Source of the DNA: Rhodospirillaceae bacterium
GTDB taxonomy: Bacteria > Pseudomonadota > Alphaproteobacteria > Rhodospirillales > JABHCV01
Assembly: GCA_014382375.1 (NCBI GenBank)
Contig: JACNJU010000099.1
Span: 1 to 35,150, forward strand
Direction of reading: 5' to 3'
Length of the DNA stretch: 35,150 nt
This document shows positions 1 to 8,797 of the stretch, piece after piece (position 1 is the first letter of the stretch; each line of letters begins with the position of its first letter). The notes under the pieces are model-generated. The model was not told the DNA's origin and made no database searches. It worked only from the letters and a program-made list of their open reading frames with translations. A program made the position numbers and the translations under genes.

Positions 1-662
1 TTGCCCACCTGGACGCGCCACCGCCCCTTGGCATCCTGCCGCTGGGCACGGCAAACGTCCTGGCACACGAGTTGGGCTTGCCGAAAACCGCCGCCGCCCT
101 CGCCGAAATTTTGTTTAATGGCAAGACGCGGGTCCTGTATCCGGGAAGCATTCACTGTGAAGGACAGCCTGAACGCCTGTTTGCGCAAATGGCCGGGGTC
201 GGTATGGACGCCCGCATCGTTGAGGGTGTCAGCGGCCCCTTAAAGCGCTTTATAGGCAAGGGAGCATACGCCTATGAGGCCGCCCGTCAGTGGCTTAAAG
301 GAGGCCTTCCAGCCTATCAGATCGACATCGACGGCGTCGCCCAACAGGCCTGCTCCCTGATCATCGCCAACGGCAGACTCTACGGTGGGCGATTCGTTGC
401 AGCACCGGATGCGGACTTAAGCCAGCGCAGCTTCGACATCCTGCTCCTGAAAGGCGGCAGGATCGATATGCTCGCCAATACACTGGCCCTGACCTTCAAC
501 AGATTAAGCCGCAAAAACAGTGTTCGGGTCATAAAGGGCCAAAAAATAACGATTTCCGGCCCTGTCGGTGAGCCGGTTCAGGCCGATGGCGACCTTATGG
601 GCAGGTTGCCTGTCACCATCGAGGCCACGGCAAAACCCCTAATAGTTATCGCCGGACAATAA
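1..662 (+). CDS. Diacylglycerol/lipid kinase family protein (YegS/DgkB/BmrU type), 5' end cut by window
   Basis: This is the 3' part of a lipid kinase that phosphorylates diacylglycerol or a related lipid alcohol with ATP at the inner face of the cytoplasmic membrane. The reading frame is open from the first base (codons start at position 3), so the true start lies outside the window. The second half of the DAGK catalytic domain is visible: LGILPLGTAN near the left edge, which is the conserved substrate/nucleotide loop, and then a beta-rich C-terminal domain with a GGRF motif and a closing GEPVQADGD motif. The GGDGT motif expected upstream is not in the window. About 218 residues are present out of the usual 290 to 320. 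The next gene, 77 bp downstream on the same strand, is an LtaS-like phosphoglycerol transferase, an enzyme class that releases diacylglycerol, so DAG recycling is a reasonable inferred role. Family assignment is firm; the exact substrate is not. Confidence 0.85.
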   Translation, partial: AHLDAPPPLGILPLGTANVLAHELGLPKTAAALAEILFNGKTRVLYPGSIHCEGQPERLFAQMAGVGMDARIVEGVSGPLKRFIGKGAYAYEAARQWLKGGLPAYQIDIDGVAQQACSLIIANGRLYGGRFVAAPDADLSQRSFDILLLKGGRIDMLANTLALTFNRLSRKNSVRVIKGQKITISGPVGEPVQADGDLMGRLPVTIEATAKPLIVIAGQ

Positions 663-669
663 AAGAACT

Positions 670-686
670 TGCCTTTGGCCAAGGCA
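670..686 (+). terminator. Weak hairpin between lipid kinase and LtaS-like gene
   Basis: A six-base-pair stem (TGCCTT/AAGGCA) with a five-base loop starts 8 bases after the lipid kinase stop codon, and a short run of five T follows after several bases. It could be a weak or attenuating terminator. The poor T-tract and the short distance to the next gene make read-through likely. Confidence 0.25.
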
Positions 687-739
687 TCGAAGATTTTTCA
701 GGCACTTAAACTTTCGCTGATGAAGGCAATTCACACCCC

Positions 740-2683
740 ATGCTTCACTTTCTGACACCGCGCTATCGTTTTCCGGCCCTCTCGATCCTGATTTACCTGC
801 TCGCCACCAGCATCGAGAGACTGGCCCTGATCGTCATGGCCTATAAAGACAACAGCGGCCGTCTGGGCGAGCTTCTGCTGGCCCTGCCGGTAGGACTTTT
901 CGCAGACGCGGCGATGGCGTGCCTGCTTGGGTTGCCGTTCTTTTTTGTCCTTCACCACTTGCCGGGATTTATGCAAAAACGCTGGGTCACCAGATTGGCC
1001 TCGTTGATGTTGCTGTTTTTGCTGTGGAACCTTTTTTTCAGCAACGTGGCGGCGGTTATTTTCTGGGAGGAATTCTCGAGCCGCTTCAACGGCATCGCCG
1101 TCAACTATTTGCTGTTCCCAAGGGAAGTGATTGGCAACATTCAGCAATCCTTTAATCTGCCGTTGCTGCTGCCGCCGGTCATCGCCGTGGCGCTGGGCGT
1201 TTACTGGTTTTTGCGAGGCCGCCTGATGGACGCCATCAACGATACGGGCCGGGCCTCACACGGGCGCTTTTACGCGGCCTTTATCCCGATCCTTGTGGTT
1301 TCCGCGCTGAGCGTAAACGCCGCACCGATAAGCGTTGGTGACAATCGGGAAGCAAACGAAATCGCCAACAACGGCTATTTCAGTTTTCTACGCGCCGCCT
1401 GGACAAACGACGCCGAATACGACGGCCTGTATCCCGGCATGGACGAGGCCCGGGCCATCACCCTGACCCGCCAGATGGTGACCCAGGACAACACCCGTTT
1501 CCTGACCCCCGACGGCACCCGCAGCCTGTTGCGCCATGTCGATAACGGTAGTAATCCGAACAAACTCAATGTTGTGCTGGTGATCAATGAATCATTCGGC
1601 GCCACCTATGTCGATAACCTGGACAACACCCGCGGCGAAATCATCACACCAAACCTGACCCGGCTGTCAAAAGACGGCTTGTGGTTCACCAACATGTACG
1701 CAACGGGGGTGCGGACAGTTCGTGGACTTGAGGCGCTGCTGACCTCTTTCTCACCCATTCCCGGTATCTCGACGGCCAGACGGCCCGGTTCGGAAGGCAT
1801 GAATTCAATGCCATATCTGATGAAGGAAAAAGGCTATCAGACAGCGTTTCTGTATGGTGGGCGGGCGGTCTTCGATAACATGGGCCATTACTGGTCAACC
1901 ATCGGCTTTGATACGGTTTGGGACCAGGCAGACATTGCCGACATCGGCTTCGACACCATCTGGGGTGCGGCCGATGAATATATCTACGATGAAGCCCTAA
2001 GGCGCATTGAAACCATGAGCGGCTCAAAAGACCCCTTCTTCCTGAGCATGCTCAGCATTTCCAACCACCGCCCCTATACGTACCCTGAGGGACGAATCGA
2101 TAAGGACCCGGCCGAAAAACGGAAAGAGAATGCCGCCACCTATGCGGACTGGTCGTTCGGTCGCTTTATCGAAATGGCCCGCAAGCGTCCCTGGTTCGAC
2201 AATACGGTTTTTGTCTTCGTCGCCGATCACGGACCACGCCTCAGCGGTCAGGCCCAGGTTCCGGTCGACCGCTACCGGATCCCTTTGTTAATTTACGCCC
2301 CAAAACAAATTCAGCCGCAACAGATCGATACACTGGGATCACAGATCGATTTCCTGCCGACACTGATGGGGTTGCTCGGCATCAGCTTTGACAGCCCGTT
2401 CTTCGGTATTGACATAAGACGCATCCCCGAAGGCCAGGGCCGCGTTATCATGAGCCACAATTACGCCATCGGCTTCGGCCAGAAAGGCCATGTCGTCAGC
2501 ATCGACCCAACCGGTTCTTCGCGTGGCTACACGATGCCGCCGGGGGATGATCAGCTTATTCCGGTCGATACGCCGGACCCGGAAACCAGGGCCAAGGCGA
2601 TCGCCATTACCCAGACCGCCCACCGTATGTTCTATAGCGGGCAGTATCTTTGGAAAAACCGCCATCAGGCTGTTGGCAACTGA
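740..2683 (+). CDS. LtaS-type phosphoglycerol transferase / alkaline phosphatase superfamily (sulfatase fold), membrane bound
   Basis: A 647-residue inner-membrane enzyme built like lipoteichoic acid synthase: five predicted TM helices (about 11-33, 45-72, 86-109, 139-158, 177-195) followed by a large periplasmic sulfatase-fold domain (about 275-600). Catalytic and metal residues can be placed by eye: Glu284 in INESFG, Thr326 in GVRTVRG as the nucleophile, His443 in SNHRPY, and Asp496-His497 in VADHGPR. Their spacing matches Glu255, Thr300, His416 and Asp475-His476 of S. aureus LtaS as I remember them. Threonine rather than formylglycine-forming Cys/Ser argues against a true sulfatase. Enzymes of this group move glycerol phosphate from phosphatidylglycerol to an acceptor and release DAG; in Gram-negatives the best known is OpgB on periplasmic glucans. 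A phosphoethanolamine transferase is a less likely alternative. The 3' end overlaps the convergent acyP gene by 19 bp. The acceptor is unknown. Confidence 0.85.
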   Translation: MLHFLTPRYRFPALSILIYLLATSIERLALIVMAYKDNSGRLGELLLALPVGLFADAAMACLLGLPFFFVLHHLPGFMQKRWVTRLASLMLLFLLWNLFFSNVAAVIFWEEFSSRFNGIAVNYLLFPREVIGNIQQSFNLPLLLPPVIAVALGVYWFLRGRLMDAINDTGRASHGRFYAAFIPILVVSALSVNAAPISVGDNREANEIANNGYFSFLRAAWTNDAEYDGLYPGMDEARAITLTRQMVTQDNTRFLTPDGTRSLLRHVDNGSNPNKLNVVLVINESFGATYVDNLDNTRGEIITPNLTRLSKDGLWFTNMYATGVRTVRGLEALLTSFSPIPGISTARRPGSEGMNSMPYLMKEKGYQTAFLYGGRAVFDNMGHYWSTIGFDTVWDQADIADIGFDTIWGAADEYIYDEALRRIETMSGSKDPFFLSMLSISNHRPYTYPEGRIDKDPAEKRKENAATYADWSFGRFIEMARKRPWFDNTVFVFVADHGPRLSGQAQVPVDRYRIPLLIYAPKQIQPQQIDTLGSQIDFLPTLMGLLGISFDSPFFGIDIRRIPEGQGRVIMSHNYAIGFGQKGHVVSIDPTGSSRGYTMPPGDDQLIPVDTPDPETRAKAIAITQTAHRMFYSGQYLWKNRHQAVGN

Positions 2684-2946
2684 TGAAAACCGTGGTCTGG
2701 TGGCTCGCAGGGTTGATCGAAAAGGTTTGAAACTTCGGCAAGTGGCGGCCCACTGCGGCATTTTTCAAGCATCAATTTTACGTTTTCTGCGGGCCCGCTA
2801 AAAACTGCCTCGACCGCTCCATCACGGCAATTTCTGACCCAACCTGACAGGCCTAGCATGGTTGCCTCGCGAGCCGTCCAGGCACGAAACCAGACACCCT
2901 GAACCTGCCCTTCAATGCGCACCTGACGGGACAGGGTATTCGTCAT
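2665..2946 (-). CDS. acyP: Acylphosphatase
   Basis: A 93-residue acylphosphatase, the usual length, which hydrolyses carboxyl-phosphate bonds in small acyl phosphates in the cytoplasm. The signature GQVQGVWFRAW holds the catalytic Arg21, and GWVRNCRDG holds the catalytic Asn39. Trp replaces the more common Gly before Phe-Arg, a variant I recall in alphaproteobacterial members. The ATG follows directly on the TAA stop of pccA with no base between, so the two genes are almost certainly cotranscribed and perhaps translationally coupled. The last codons overlap the 3' end of the convergent LtaS-like gene. A link to carboxyphosphate, the labile intermediate of biotin carboxylase, is only an inference from this placement. 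Confidence 0.93.
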   Translation of the reverse strand: MTNTLSRQVRIEGQVQGVWFRAWTAREATMLGLSGWVRNCRDGAVEAVFSGPAENVKLMLEKCRSGPPLAEVSNLFDQPCEPPDHGFHQLPTA

Positions 2947-4932
2947 TTATTCATATTCGATAATAGCCTGATCGACGCTCAGGCTATCGCCAGCAGCGGC
3001 GTGAACCGTCTTGATGACCCCGTCGCGTTCGGCGTGAAGGACATTTTCCATCTTCATCGCCTCAATAACCGCCAGTTCCTCACCAGCCTTGACCTCCTGC
3101 CCTTCGGTAACGGAAAGCGAAATCAGCAGGCCAGGCATTGGTGAAAGCAGAAACTGGGAGGTATCGAGAGCCACTTTTTCCGGCATCAGGGCGTACAATG
3201 CTGCGACCTGCGGATTGAGCACAACCACATCGGCGCGCAAACCCGAATGAAACAAACTGTACCCGGCACCGTCGCGTTCCATCTGCAGACAGATAAGCGA
3301 GCCATTAACCTGAGCCTGGAACAGCGGCTGACCCAGTTGCCATTGGGTGCGGATATGCAAACGTTCCTCGCCGATTGAAACATCATACCCACCGGTAACG
3401 CAGGTAATGTTAACGCCATACTCTTTGCCCCCTAAAACCACGACCCAGTCATCGCGAACCTGTCTTTGATGGCCAGCGTACTGGCCACTAATACCAGCCG
3501 CACGCTCCTGATAAGCCCGGTGGATGGCCGTAGCAATGGCAACAAGCAATTCAGGGTCATCGTGGGGAACATCCGATGGATCAAAACCATCGGCGTATTC
3601 CTCGGCAATGAAATTGGTTGTCAGATTCCCTTTCTGAAAGCGCGGATGGGCCATAAGCGCCGCCAGAAAGCTGATGTTATGGGAAACACCGCGAATGAAA
3701 TAACCATCAAGCGCGTGACGCATGTGGGCAATGGCTTCGTCCCGGTCGTTACCGTAAGTGATCAGCTTGGCAATCATCGGATCGTAGTAGATGGAAATCT
3801 CGCCGCCTTCATAAACACCGGTATCGACGCGCACATGATCGCTTTCCTGCGGTGGCTGATAGCGCACAAGTCGCCCCACCGATGGCAAAAATCCACGGAA
3901 CGGATCTTCTGCGTAGATTCGCGTTTCCATGGCCCAACCCGTTAGCGTGACGTCTTCCTGTTTGAGGGGCAGCTTTTCACCGGCGGCAACCCTGATCATC
4001 AATTCAACCAGATCAAGACCGGTGATTTTTTCTGTTACCGGGTGCTCAACCTGCAAGCGGGTGTTCATTTCCAGAAAATAGAAATTACGCTTGCTATCGA
4101 CGATAAACTCAACCGTACCGGCTGACACGTACTTGACCGCCCGGGCCAGATGAACCGCCTGCTTACCCATGGCCTTGCGGGTTTTCTCGTCGATAAAGGG
4201 GCTTGGCGCTTCTTCGATCACCTTCTGGTGGCGGCGCTGGATCGAACATTCACGCTCGCCCAGATAAACCGTATTGCCGTGGCTGTCGGCGATGATCTGA
4301 ATTTCGATGTGACGGGGTTCCTCGATGAACTTTTCAACGAACATCCGATCATCGCCAAAACTGGAGGCGGCCTCGCGCTTGGCAGAAGCGAAGCCTTCAC
4401 GGGTCTCTGCCTCGTTATAGGCGACACGCATTCCCTTGCCACCACCACCGGCTGATGCTTTCAACATCACCGGATAGCCGATCTTCTTTGCGGCACTCAA
4501 AGCCTGACGGACATCCCGCAAGGCCTCCGTATGTCCCGGCACCGTATTAACCCCGGCTTTCTCGGCCAGTTTCTTCGATTCGATTTTGTCACCCATCTTG
4601 GTGATGGCGAGCACGTTTGGACCAATAAAAGCGACGCCCTGCCGTTTAAGCTTGCGGGCAAAGGTCGCGTTTTCAGACAAGAAACCATAACCAGGATGAA
4701 CAGCGTCAGCACCCGTCAGCTTGATCGCTGCCAGTATCTTGTCAATCCGCAGGTAGCTTTCCGAAGATGGCGCAGGGCCAATGCAGACGGCTTCATCAGC
4801 CATCTCCACATGCAGTGCGTCCCCATCGGCTTCAGAATAAACCGCGACCGTCTTGATGCCCATTCTACGCGCCGATTTAATGACGCGGCAGGCAATCTCA
4901 CCACGATTGGCAATGAGGATTTTTTTAAACAT
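2947..4932 (-). CDS. pccA: Propionyl-CoA carboxylase, biotin-containing alpha subunit
   Basis: A 661-residue acyl-CoA carboxylase alpha chain. The biotin carboxylase part covers about residues 1-450: it opens with FKKILIANRGEIACR and carries the ATP-grasp glycine loop GGGGKG at 162-167 and the EMNTRLQVEHPVTE motif. A BT linker domain (about 500-580) and a C-terminal biotinyl domain follow, with EAMKMEN and the biotinylated Lys627. It carboxylates biotin with bicarbonate and ATP; the beta subunit then transfers CO2 to propionyl-CoA, giving methylmalonyl-CoA for entry into the TCA cycle. The gene lies 58 bp downstream of pccB and directly upstream of acyP. The length and BT domain fit PCC better than acetyl-CoA carboxylase AccC (about 450 residues). 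A methylcrotonyl-CoA carboxylase is less likely given the PCC-like partner. Confidence 0.93.
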   Translation of the reverse strand: MFKKILIANRGEIACRVIKSARRMGIKTVAVYSEADGDALHVEMADEAVCIGPAPSSESYLRIDKILAAIKLTGADAVHPGYGFLSENATFARKLKRQGVAFIGPNVLAITKMGDKIESKKLAEKAGVNTVPGHTEALRDVRQALSAAKKIGYPVMLKASAGGGGKGMRVAYNEAETREGFASAKREAASSFGDDRMFVEKFIEEPRHIEIQIIADSHGNTVYLGERECSIQRRHQKVIEEAPSPFIDEKTRKAMGKQAVHLARAVKYVSAGTVEFIVDSKRNFYFLEMNTRLQVEHPVTEKITGLDLVELMIRVAAGEKLPLKQEDVTLTGWAMETRIYAEDPFRGFLPSVGRLVRYQPPQESDHVRVDTGVYEGGEISIYYDPMIAKLITYGNDRDEAIAHMRHALDGYFIRGVSHNISFLAALMAHPRFQKGNLTTNFIAEEYADGFDPSDVPHDDPELLVAIATAIHRAYQERAAGISGQYAGHQRQVRDDWVVVLGGKEYGVNITCVTGGYDVSIGEERLHIRTQWQLGQPLFQAQVNGSLICLQMERDGAGYSLFHSGLRADVVVLNPQVAALYALMPEKVALDTSQFLLSPMPGLLISLSVTEGQEVKAGEELAVIEAMKMENVLHAERDGVIKTVHAAAGDSLSVDQAIIEYE

Positions 4933-4990
4933 TCCTCTTTGATTCCTTCAAAAAATTCATTTCATGGACTGAAGATTTCAACATGACGAT

Positions 4991-6523
4991 TTAAAGCGGG
5001 ATATTGCCGTGTTTCTTCCACGGGTTTTCAAGCTTCTTGCCTGCCAGCATACGCAAGGAACGGCAAATCCTTACCCGGGTGTTGCGGGGCATAATGACAT
5101 CATCAATAAAGCCCCTGTTTCCGGCAATAAACGGATTGGCGAAACGCTTACGGTACTCTTCTGTGCGGTCGGCGATTTTTTTATTATTTCCCAAGTCCTT
5201 TCGGAAAATGATCTCAACAGCGCCTTTCGGCCCCATAACCGCGATTTCGGCACTCGGCCAGGCGAAGTTGACGTCGCCACGCAAGTGTTTTGAGCTCATA
5301 ACATCATAGGCGCCGCCGTAGGCCTTGCGCGTAATGACCGTTACTTTAGGCACCGTCGCTTCAGCATAGGCATAAAGCAATTTGGCCCCGTGCTTGATAA
5401 TGCCACCGAATTCCTGTGACGTACCGGGCAGGAATCCCGGAACATCGACCAGCGTCAATATGGGGATGTTGAAACAATCACAAAAACGCACGAAGCGTGC
5501 CGCTTTTTTCGATGAATCGATATCCAGGCACCCTGCAAGAACCATAGGCTGGTTGGCGACAACGCCAACTGTCGAGCCCTCCATCCTGATAAAACCGGTC
5601 AGGATATTTCCGGCGTATGCGGATTGCAGTTCAAAAAACTCACCCTCATCGGCGACTTTTTCGACCAACTCTCTCATATCGTAAGGTTTGTTGGTATTAT
5701 CCGGGATCAGCGTATCAAGGGACTCCTCGATCCGGGTCGGGCTATCAGGGGTCGGTCGTACGGGCGGTTTTTCGCGGTTGCTGGCAGGCAGAAAATCAAT
5801 AAAGCGGCGAAGCTGCAAAAGCGCTTCGGCATCGTTCTCAAAAGCTTTGTCGGCGACACCGGATTTACTGGTATGGGTCATCGCCCCGCCCAGTTCTTCG
5901 TGGGTAACTTCTTCATGGGTCACGGTTTTGACAACATCAGGCCCGGTAACGAACATGTAGGAGGTGTCCTTGACCATAAAGATGAAGTCAGTCATCGCCG
6001 GTGAATAGACAGCACCGCCGGCGCACGGACCCATGATCATAGAAATTTGCGGCACCACGCCACTTGCCAGAACGTTGCGCTGGAACACCTCGGCGTAACC
6101 GGCAAGGGATGAAACACCTTCCTGAATTCGCGCCCCGCCGGAATCGTTGAGACCAATAACCGGTGCCCCGACTTTCAATGCCTGATCCATGATCTTGCAA
6201 ATTTTTTCAGCATGCGATTCCGAAAGCGAGCCGCCAAAGACCGTAAAATCCTGCGAGAAAACAAAAATCAGTCGGCCATTGACCGTGCCGTGACCGGTGA
6301 CAACGCCATCACCCGGCGGGGTCTGTTTTTCCATGCCAAAATCATTGCACCGGTGTTCGACAAACATGTCCCATTCTTCAAAGGAGTCCGGATCAAGCAA
6401 CAACTCAATTCTTTCACGCGCCGACAGCTTGCCTTTTTTGTGTTGGGATTCAATACGCGCCTTGCCGCCGCCAAGTCTGGCCAGTTGGCGTTTTTCTTCA
6501 AGCTGTCGAATTATGTCATGCAT
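4991..6523 (-). CDS. pccB: Propionyl-CoA carboxylase, beta (carboxyltransferase) subunit
   Basis: A 510-residue carboxyltransferase with the two crotonase-like halves of the family (about 25-280 and 285-510). It opens with a short helix and [17 protein letters not shown], typical of PccB. The oxyanion-hole regions are visible as [12 protein letters not shown] in the N half and [12 protein letters not shown] in the C half, with VDVPGFLPG between. The enzyme accepts CO2 from the biotin of PccA and carboxylates propionyl-CoA; with PccA it forms an alpha6-beta6 complex in the cytoplasm. It is the upstream gene of the pccB-pccA-acyP set and begins 42 bp after the ATP12 gene, so cotranscription with that gene is possible. 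Length and motifs are normal. Confidence 0.95.
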   Translation of the reverse strand: MHDIIRQLEEKRQLARLGGGKARIESQHKKGKLSARERIELLLDPDSFEEWDMFVEHRCNDFGMEKQTPPGDGVVTGHGTVNGRLIFVFSQDFTVFGGSLSESHAEKICKIMDQALKVGAPVIGLNDSGGARIQEGVSSLAGYAEVFQRNVLASGVVPQISMIMGPCAGGAVYSPAMTDFIFMVKDTSYMFVTGPDVVKTVTHEEVTHEELGGAMTHTSKSGVADKAFENDAEALLQLRRFIDFLPASNREKPPVRPTPDSPTRIEESLDTLIPDNTNKPYDMRELVEKVADEGEFFELQSAYAGNILTGFIRMEGSTVGVVANQPMVLAGCLDIDSSKKAARFVRFCDCFNIPILTLVDVPGFLPGTSQEFGGIIKHGAKLLYAYAEATVPKVTVITRKAYGGAYDVMSSKHLRGDVNFAWPSAEIAVMGPKGAVEIIFRKDLGNNKKIADRTEEYRKRFANPFIAGNRGFIDDVIMPRNTRVRICRSLRMLAGKKLENPWKKHGNIPL

Positions 6524-6565
6524 GGTGTTTCCTGTTCGTACGATTTATCCATTTTGCACCAGCGT

Positions 6566-7270
6566 CTATTGTCTGAGAAGGGATAAAAACAAAACAGCCG
6601 CATTGATGTCATCTTTCAAGTATTGATTTCGCGCCGCAGCCTCCGCGTCCTCTCCCCAGCGCTCCTTCTGAAAGGACTCGTCCAACAAGGACAACTCAAA
6701 GGCTTGTTCGGCTCCGATGTGGTTTTCACTTACCGCCAGAGCGAGAATGATTGAGCCCGTCGCAGCGGCAATACTGGCCACCGCCGTAAAGGTCATATCA
6801 TCCAGTTTGTTTAATGAATCTCTAATCGCTTGCAAGGCTTCGGGTGATGGCGTCAATGGCAATACACCGCTTGTCACTTCAAGATGCACATCCAGCGCTG
6901 CTGCCGCCCAATCAAGAACAGGTTGCCACTGTTCATTCTGTCTGGTCACCAAATCGGCAGGCTCTTTTGCCTGGTAACACAGCAGGTCAGTCTCTGCAAA
7001 ATGCAGCAAATTAGCCATCACAACAGCTTTCTCCTTGCCGATCCGGTCAATGGCCGTGTTGGCATAGCCGCAAAGCGGCATGGATGCGGGATTAATCGTC
7101 TCATCCTGGGCTTGCCATTCGGATACAACAGCTTCGGCCAATGGAAGTACCGGTAATAAAAGTGCCTGACCTAAAGGCGTTCGCACCGGTTTATCGTCAA
7201 GATGAATGGTGTAACCGCCTTCTATCGTGGCGATGCTTGCGTCTTTATAAAAGCGTTTTGGCAGGGCCAT
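6566..7270 (-). CDS. ATP12 family F1-ATPase assembly chaperone
   Basis: A 234-residue protein of the ATP12 family, found in alphaproteobacteria and mitochondria, where it binds the unassembled alpha subunit of F1-ATPase. Family hallmarks are the N-terminal KRFYKDASI and DDKPVRTPLG strands, the TAIDRI segment, the ETDLLCYQA segment and a helical C-terminal half ending in SFQKERWGED and AARNQ. There is no signal peptide. Its ATG comes 2 bp after the stop of the HAD phosphatase gene, so the pair is an operon, and pccB may continue it. A HAD-ATP12 pairing is one I recall as common in alphaproteobacteria. No anomalies seen. Confidence 0.92.
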   Translation of the reverse strand: MALPKRFYKDASIATIEGGYTIHLDDKPVRTPLGQALLLPVLPLAEAVVSEWQAQDETINPASMPLCGYANTAIDRIGKEKAVVMANLLHFAETDLLCYQAKEPADLVTRQNEQWQPVLDWAAAALDVHLEVTSGVLPLTPSPEALQAIRDSLNKLDDMTFTAVASIAAATGSIILALAVSENHIGAEQAFELSLLDESFQKERWGEDAEAAARNQYLKDDINAAVLFLSLLRQ

Positions 7271-7272
7271 TA

Positions 7273-7986
7273 CTAACCCGACCCCATCAGGCTTTCGATA
7301 ACACCTGGAAGCTGGTCATAGGTTTCGACGACCCGGTGGGCTCCTGCATCAGTCAGTTCATCAATTTCGTGATATCCCCAGGCTACGCCAATTGCCAGTG
7401 TGCCAGCATTGCGGGCCATTTCCATATCGAAGGACGTATCACCAATCATTACCGTGGCTGACGCATTTACTCCGGTTTCGGCCATGGCTTTATAAAGCAT
7501 GTCCGGGTTGGGTTTGCCGTGCGAAAGATCGGCAGTTTGCAAAGTAACGAAACGCTCCTCAATATCATGAGTTTTCAACGTCGCGACCAACCCCCGCATG
7601 GCCTTGCCCGTTGCAACGCCAAGCAACCAGCCTGCCTTTTCCAGCACATTCAAAGCGTCCAGGGTGCCATGGTAAAGCGGCTCGTGAACTTCGCCGTTTT
7701 GCCGAAGGGCACTGAAGGAATCGCGATATCCCTCGCGGACATCCATCACCGTGCCTGGCTCCATATCAGGATACAGGCGGCTAATGGCATCTTCCAGCGG
7801 CAGGCCAACCATGGCGCGCACCTGTTCAGCTGTCGGCTCGGGCACCCCTTGGGCTGCACAGGCGATCTGCATACACGACACAATGGAATGTGCAGAATCG
7901 ACAAGCGTCCCGTCGCAATCAAAGACCGCGAGGCGCAGGGCATTAGAAGACACTGACGGTGAAGATTGTTGGTTCAACGCGATCAT
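7273..7986 (-). CDS. HAD-superfamily hydrolase, phosphoglycolate phosphatase-like (subfamily IA)
   Basis: A 237-residue haloacid dehalogenase-type phosphatase. Motif I FDCDGTLVDS has the nucleophile Asp23 and acid/base Asp25; motif II is Thr126 in VATGKA; motif III is Lys158 in HGKPNPD; motif IV is GDTSFD with Asp183 and Asp187. A helical cap lies between motifs I and II. It removes phosphate from a small metabolite in the cytoplasm. 2-phosphoglycolate is a guess by similarity to Gph; the family also includes pyrophosphatase- and sugar-phosphate-specific members. It is translated just ahead of the ATP12 gene. A short Ser/Gln-rich N-terminus precedes motif I, so the exact start is slightly uncertain. 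Confidence 0.88.
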   Translation of the reverse strand: MIALNQQSSPSVSSNALRLAVFDCDGTLVDSAHSIVSCMQIACAAQGVPEPTAEQVRAMVGLPLEDAISRLYPDMEPGTVMDVREGYRDSFSALRQNGEVHEPLYHGTLDALNVLEKAGWLLGVATGKAMRGLVATLKTHDIEERFVTLQTADLSHGKPNPDMLYKAMAETGVNASATVMIGDTSFDMEMARNAGTLAIGVAWGYHEIDELTDAGAHRVVETYDQLPGVIESLMGSG

Positions 7987-8044
7987 TCCCTGATGTTAAA
8001 GGCATGATCTAAACGTGATGGCGGGTGAACTCAACCCTTGTTAT

Positions 8045-8797
8045 TCAGCCATCGTTGGCGGAAACGTGCTTTTTGTCTCCGGAATTGACCAGTTCGCGAC
8101 GCGCCAGGCATTTTGTTACCGATAGGCGGTCTTCGATGGCCTCGACGTACCTGGCCAGGTTTTCGCCTTCCAGTTTTAGTTTTTTGGTTTTGAAAACAGC
8201 GGTGCCACCACGTTCACTAAGTGATTTCATTTTCTCAAACTGTTTTACCCACTTTTCGACATATATGTTCCAGTCACCGCCATGCTTTTTTTCCACATAG
8301 GATGCGACTTTTGCGTGGCTGGTTTCCCACCACACGACCTTGCTGAAATTAGGACAGGTTTCTGCCGTCTGGACAGTCGTGTTGCCACCGGCGGCCGTGT
8401 CCATGTTATTAAACTCTTCAATCGTCCGGGCCTCGACAACCTGATCAGCGATGCAACGCGTAACCTCAACACGCTTGGCGATCCGCTCAATGTGACGAGC
8501 CAGGTCTTCTCCCTGAAGGGTAATGTTCTGGGATTTGATAACTACGGATTTTCCATTGTCCAGGATGCCGCGCATTCTTTCTTCGTAACGTTGCCATTTT
8601 TTCAGGTAAGGTGCCCAGTCACCATCGTGTTTACGATCAACGTATGCCGTCATTGCTTCAACAGACGTAACCTTCCACCACGAAACCTTGGGGACTTCCG
8701 GGCATGTTTCCCCAGCATTTGCCGAGGCACTGAAAACCACGGAAAAAGCCAGAAATGTGATGAAAAGGAAAGGCTGGCGAAGAATGATCATTTTCAT
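8045..8797 (-). CDS. Secreted protein with two tandem copies of an uncharacterised Cys-bounded domain
   Basis: I do not recognise this 250-residue protein. It has a clear Sec signal peptide (basic start, hydrophobic 10-22, cleavage after ANA at residue 28), so it should be periplasmic or exported. The mature part is two copies of a domain of 87-88 residues (30-117 and 146-232), about 40 % identical by eye, joined by a 28-residue Thr/Asn/Ala-rich linker. Each copy opens with ETCP, then has KV-WW, YV-KH-GDW, KW, GE-LAR, and closes with VT-C-A. The two cysteines of each copy (C32/C115 and C148/C230) flank the domain and could pair as a disulfide. Each copy is predicted mostly helical with many charges. 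The gene lies 202 bp downstream of a histidine kinase gene and may be its target or accessory; it probably has its own promoter. Function unknown. Confidence 0.8.
   Translation of the reverse strand: MKMIILRQPFLFITFLAFSVVFSASANAGETCPEVPKVSWWKVTSVEAMTAYVDRKHDGDWAPYLKKWQRYEERMRGILDNGKSVVIKSQNITLQGEDLARHIERIAKRVEVTRCIADQVVEARTIEEFNNMDTAAGGNTTVQTAETCPNFSKVVWWETSHAKVASYVEKKHGGDWNIYVEKWVKQFEKMKSLSERGGTAVFKTKKLKLEGENLARYVEAIEDRLSVTKCLARRELVNSGDKKHVSANDG

Noticed and set aside
740-2683. Annotation as a true sulfatase
   Set aside because: The nucleophile position holds Thr, not the Cys/Ser of a CxPxR-type formylglycine motif, and the five-TM N-terminus fits phosphoglycerol transferases.
7981-8009. 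GATCAT/ATGATC inverted repeat at the HAD phosphatase start
   Set aside because: Only six bases, widely spaced, and one arm is the start codon region; likely chance.
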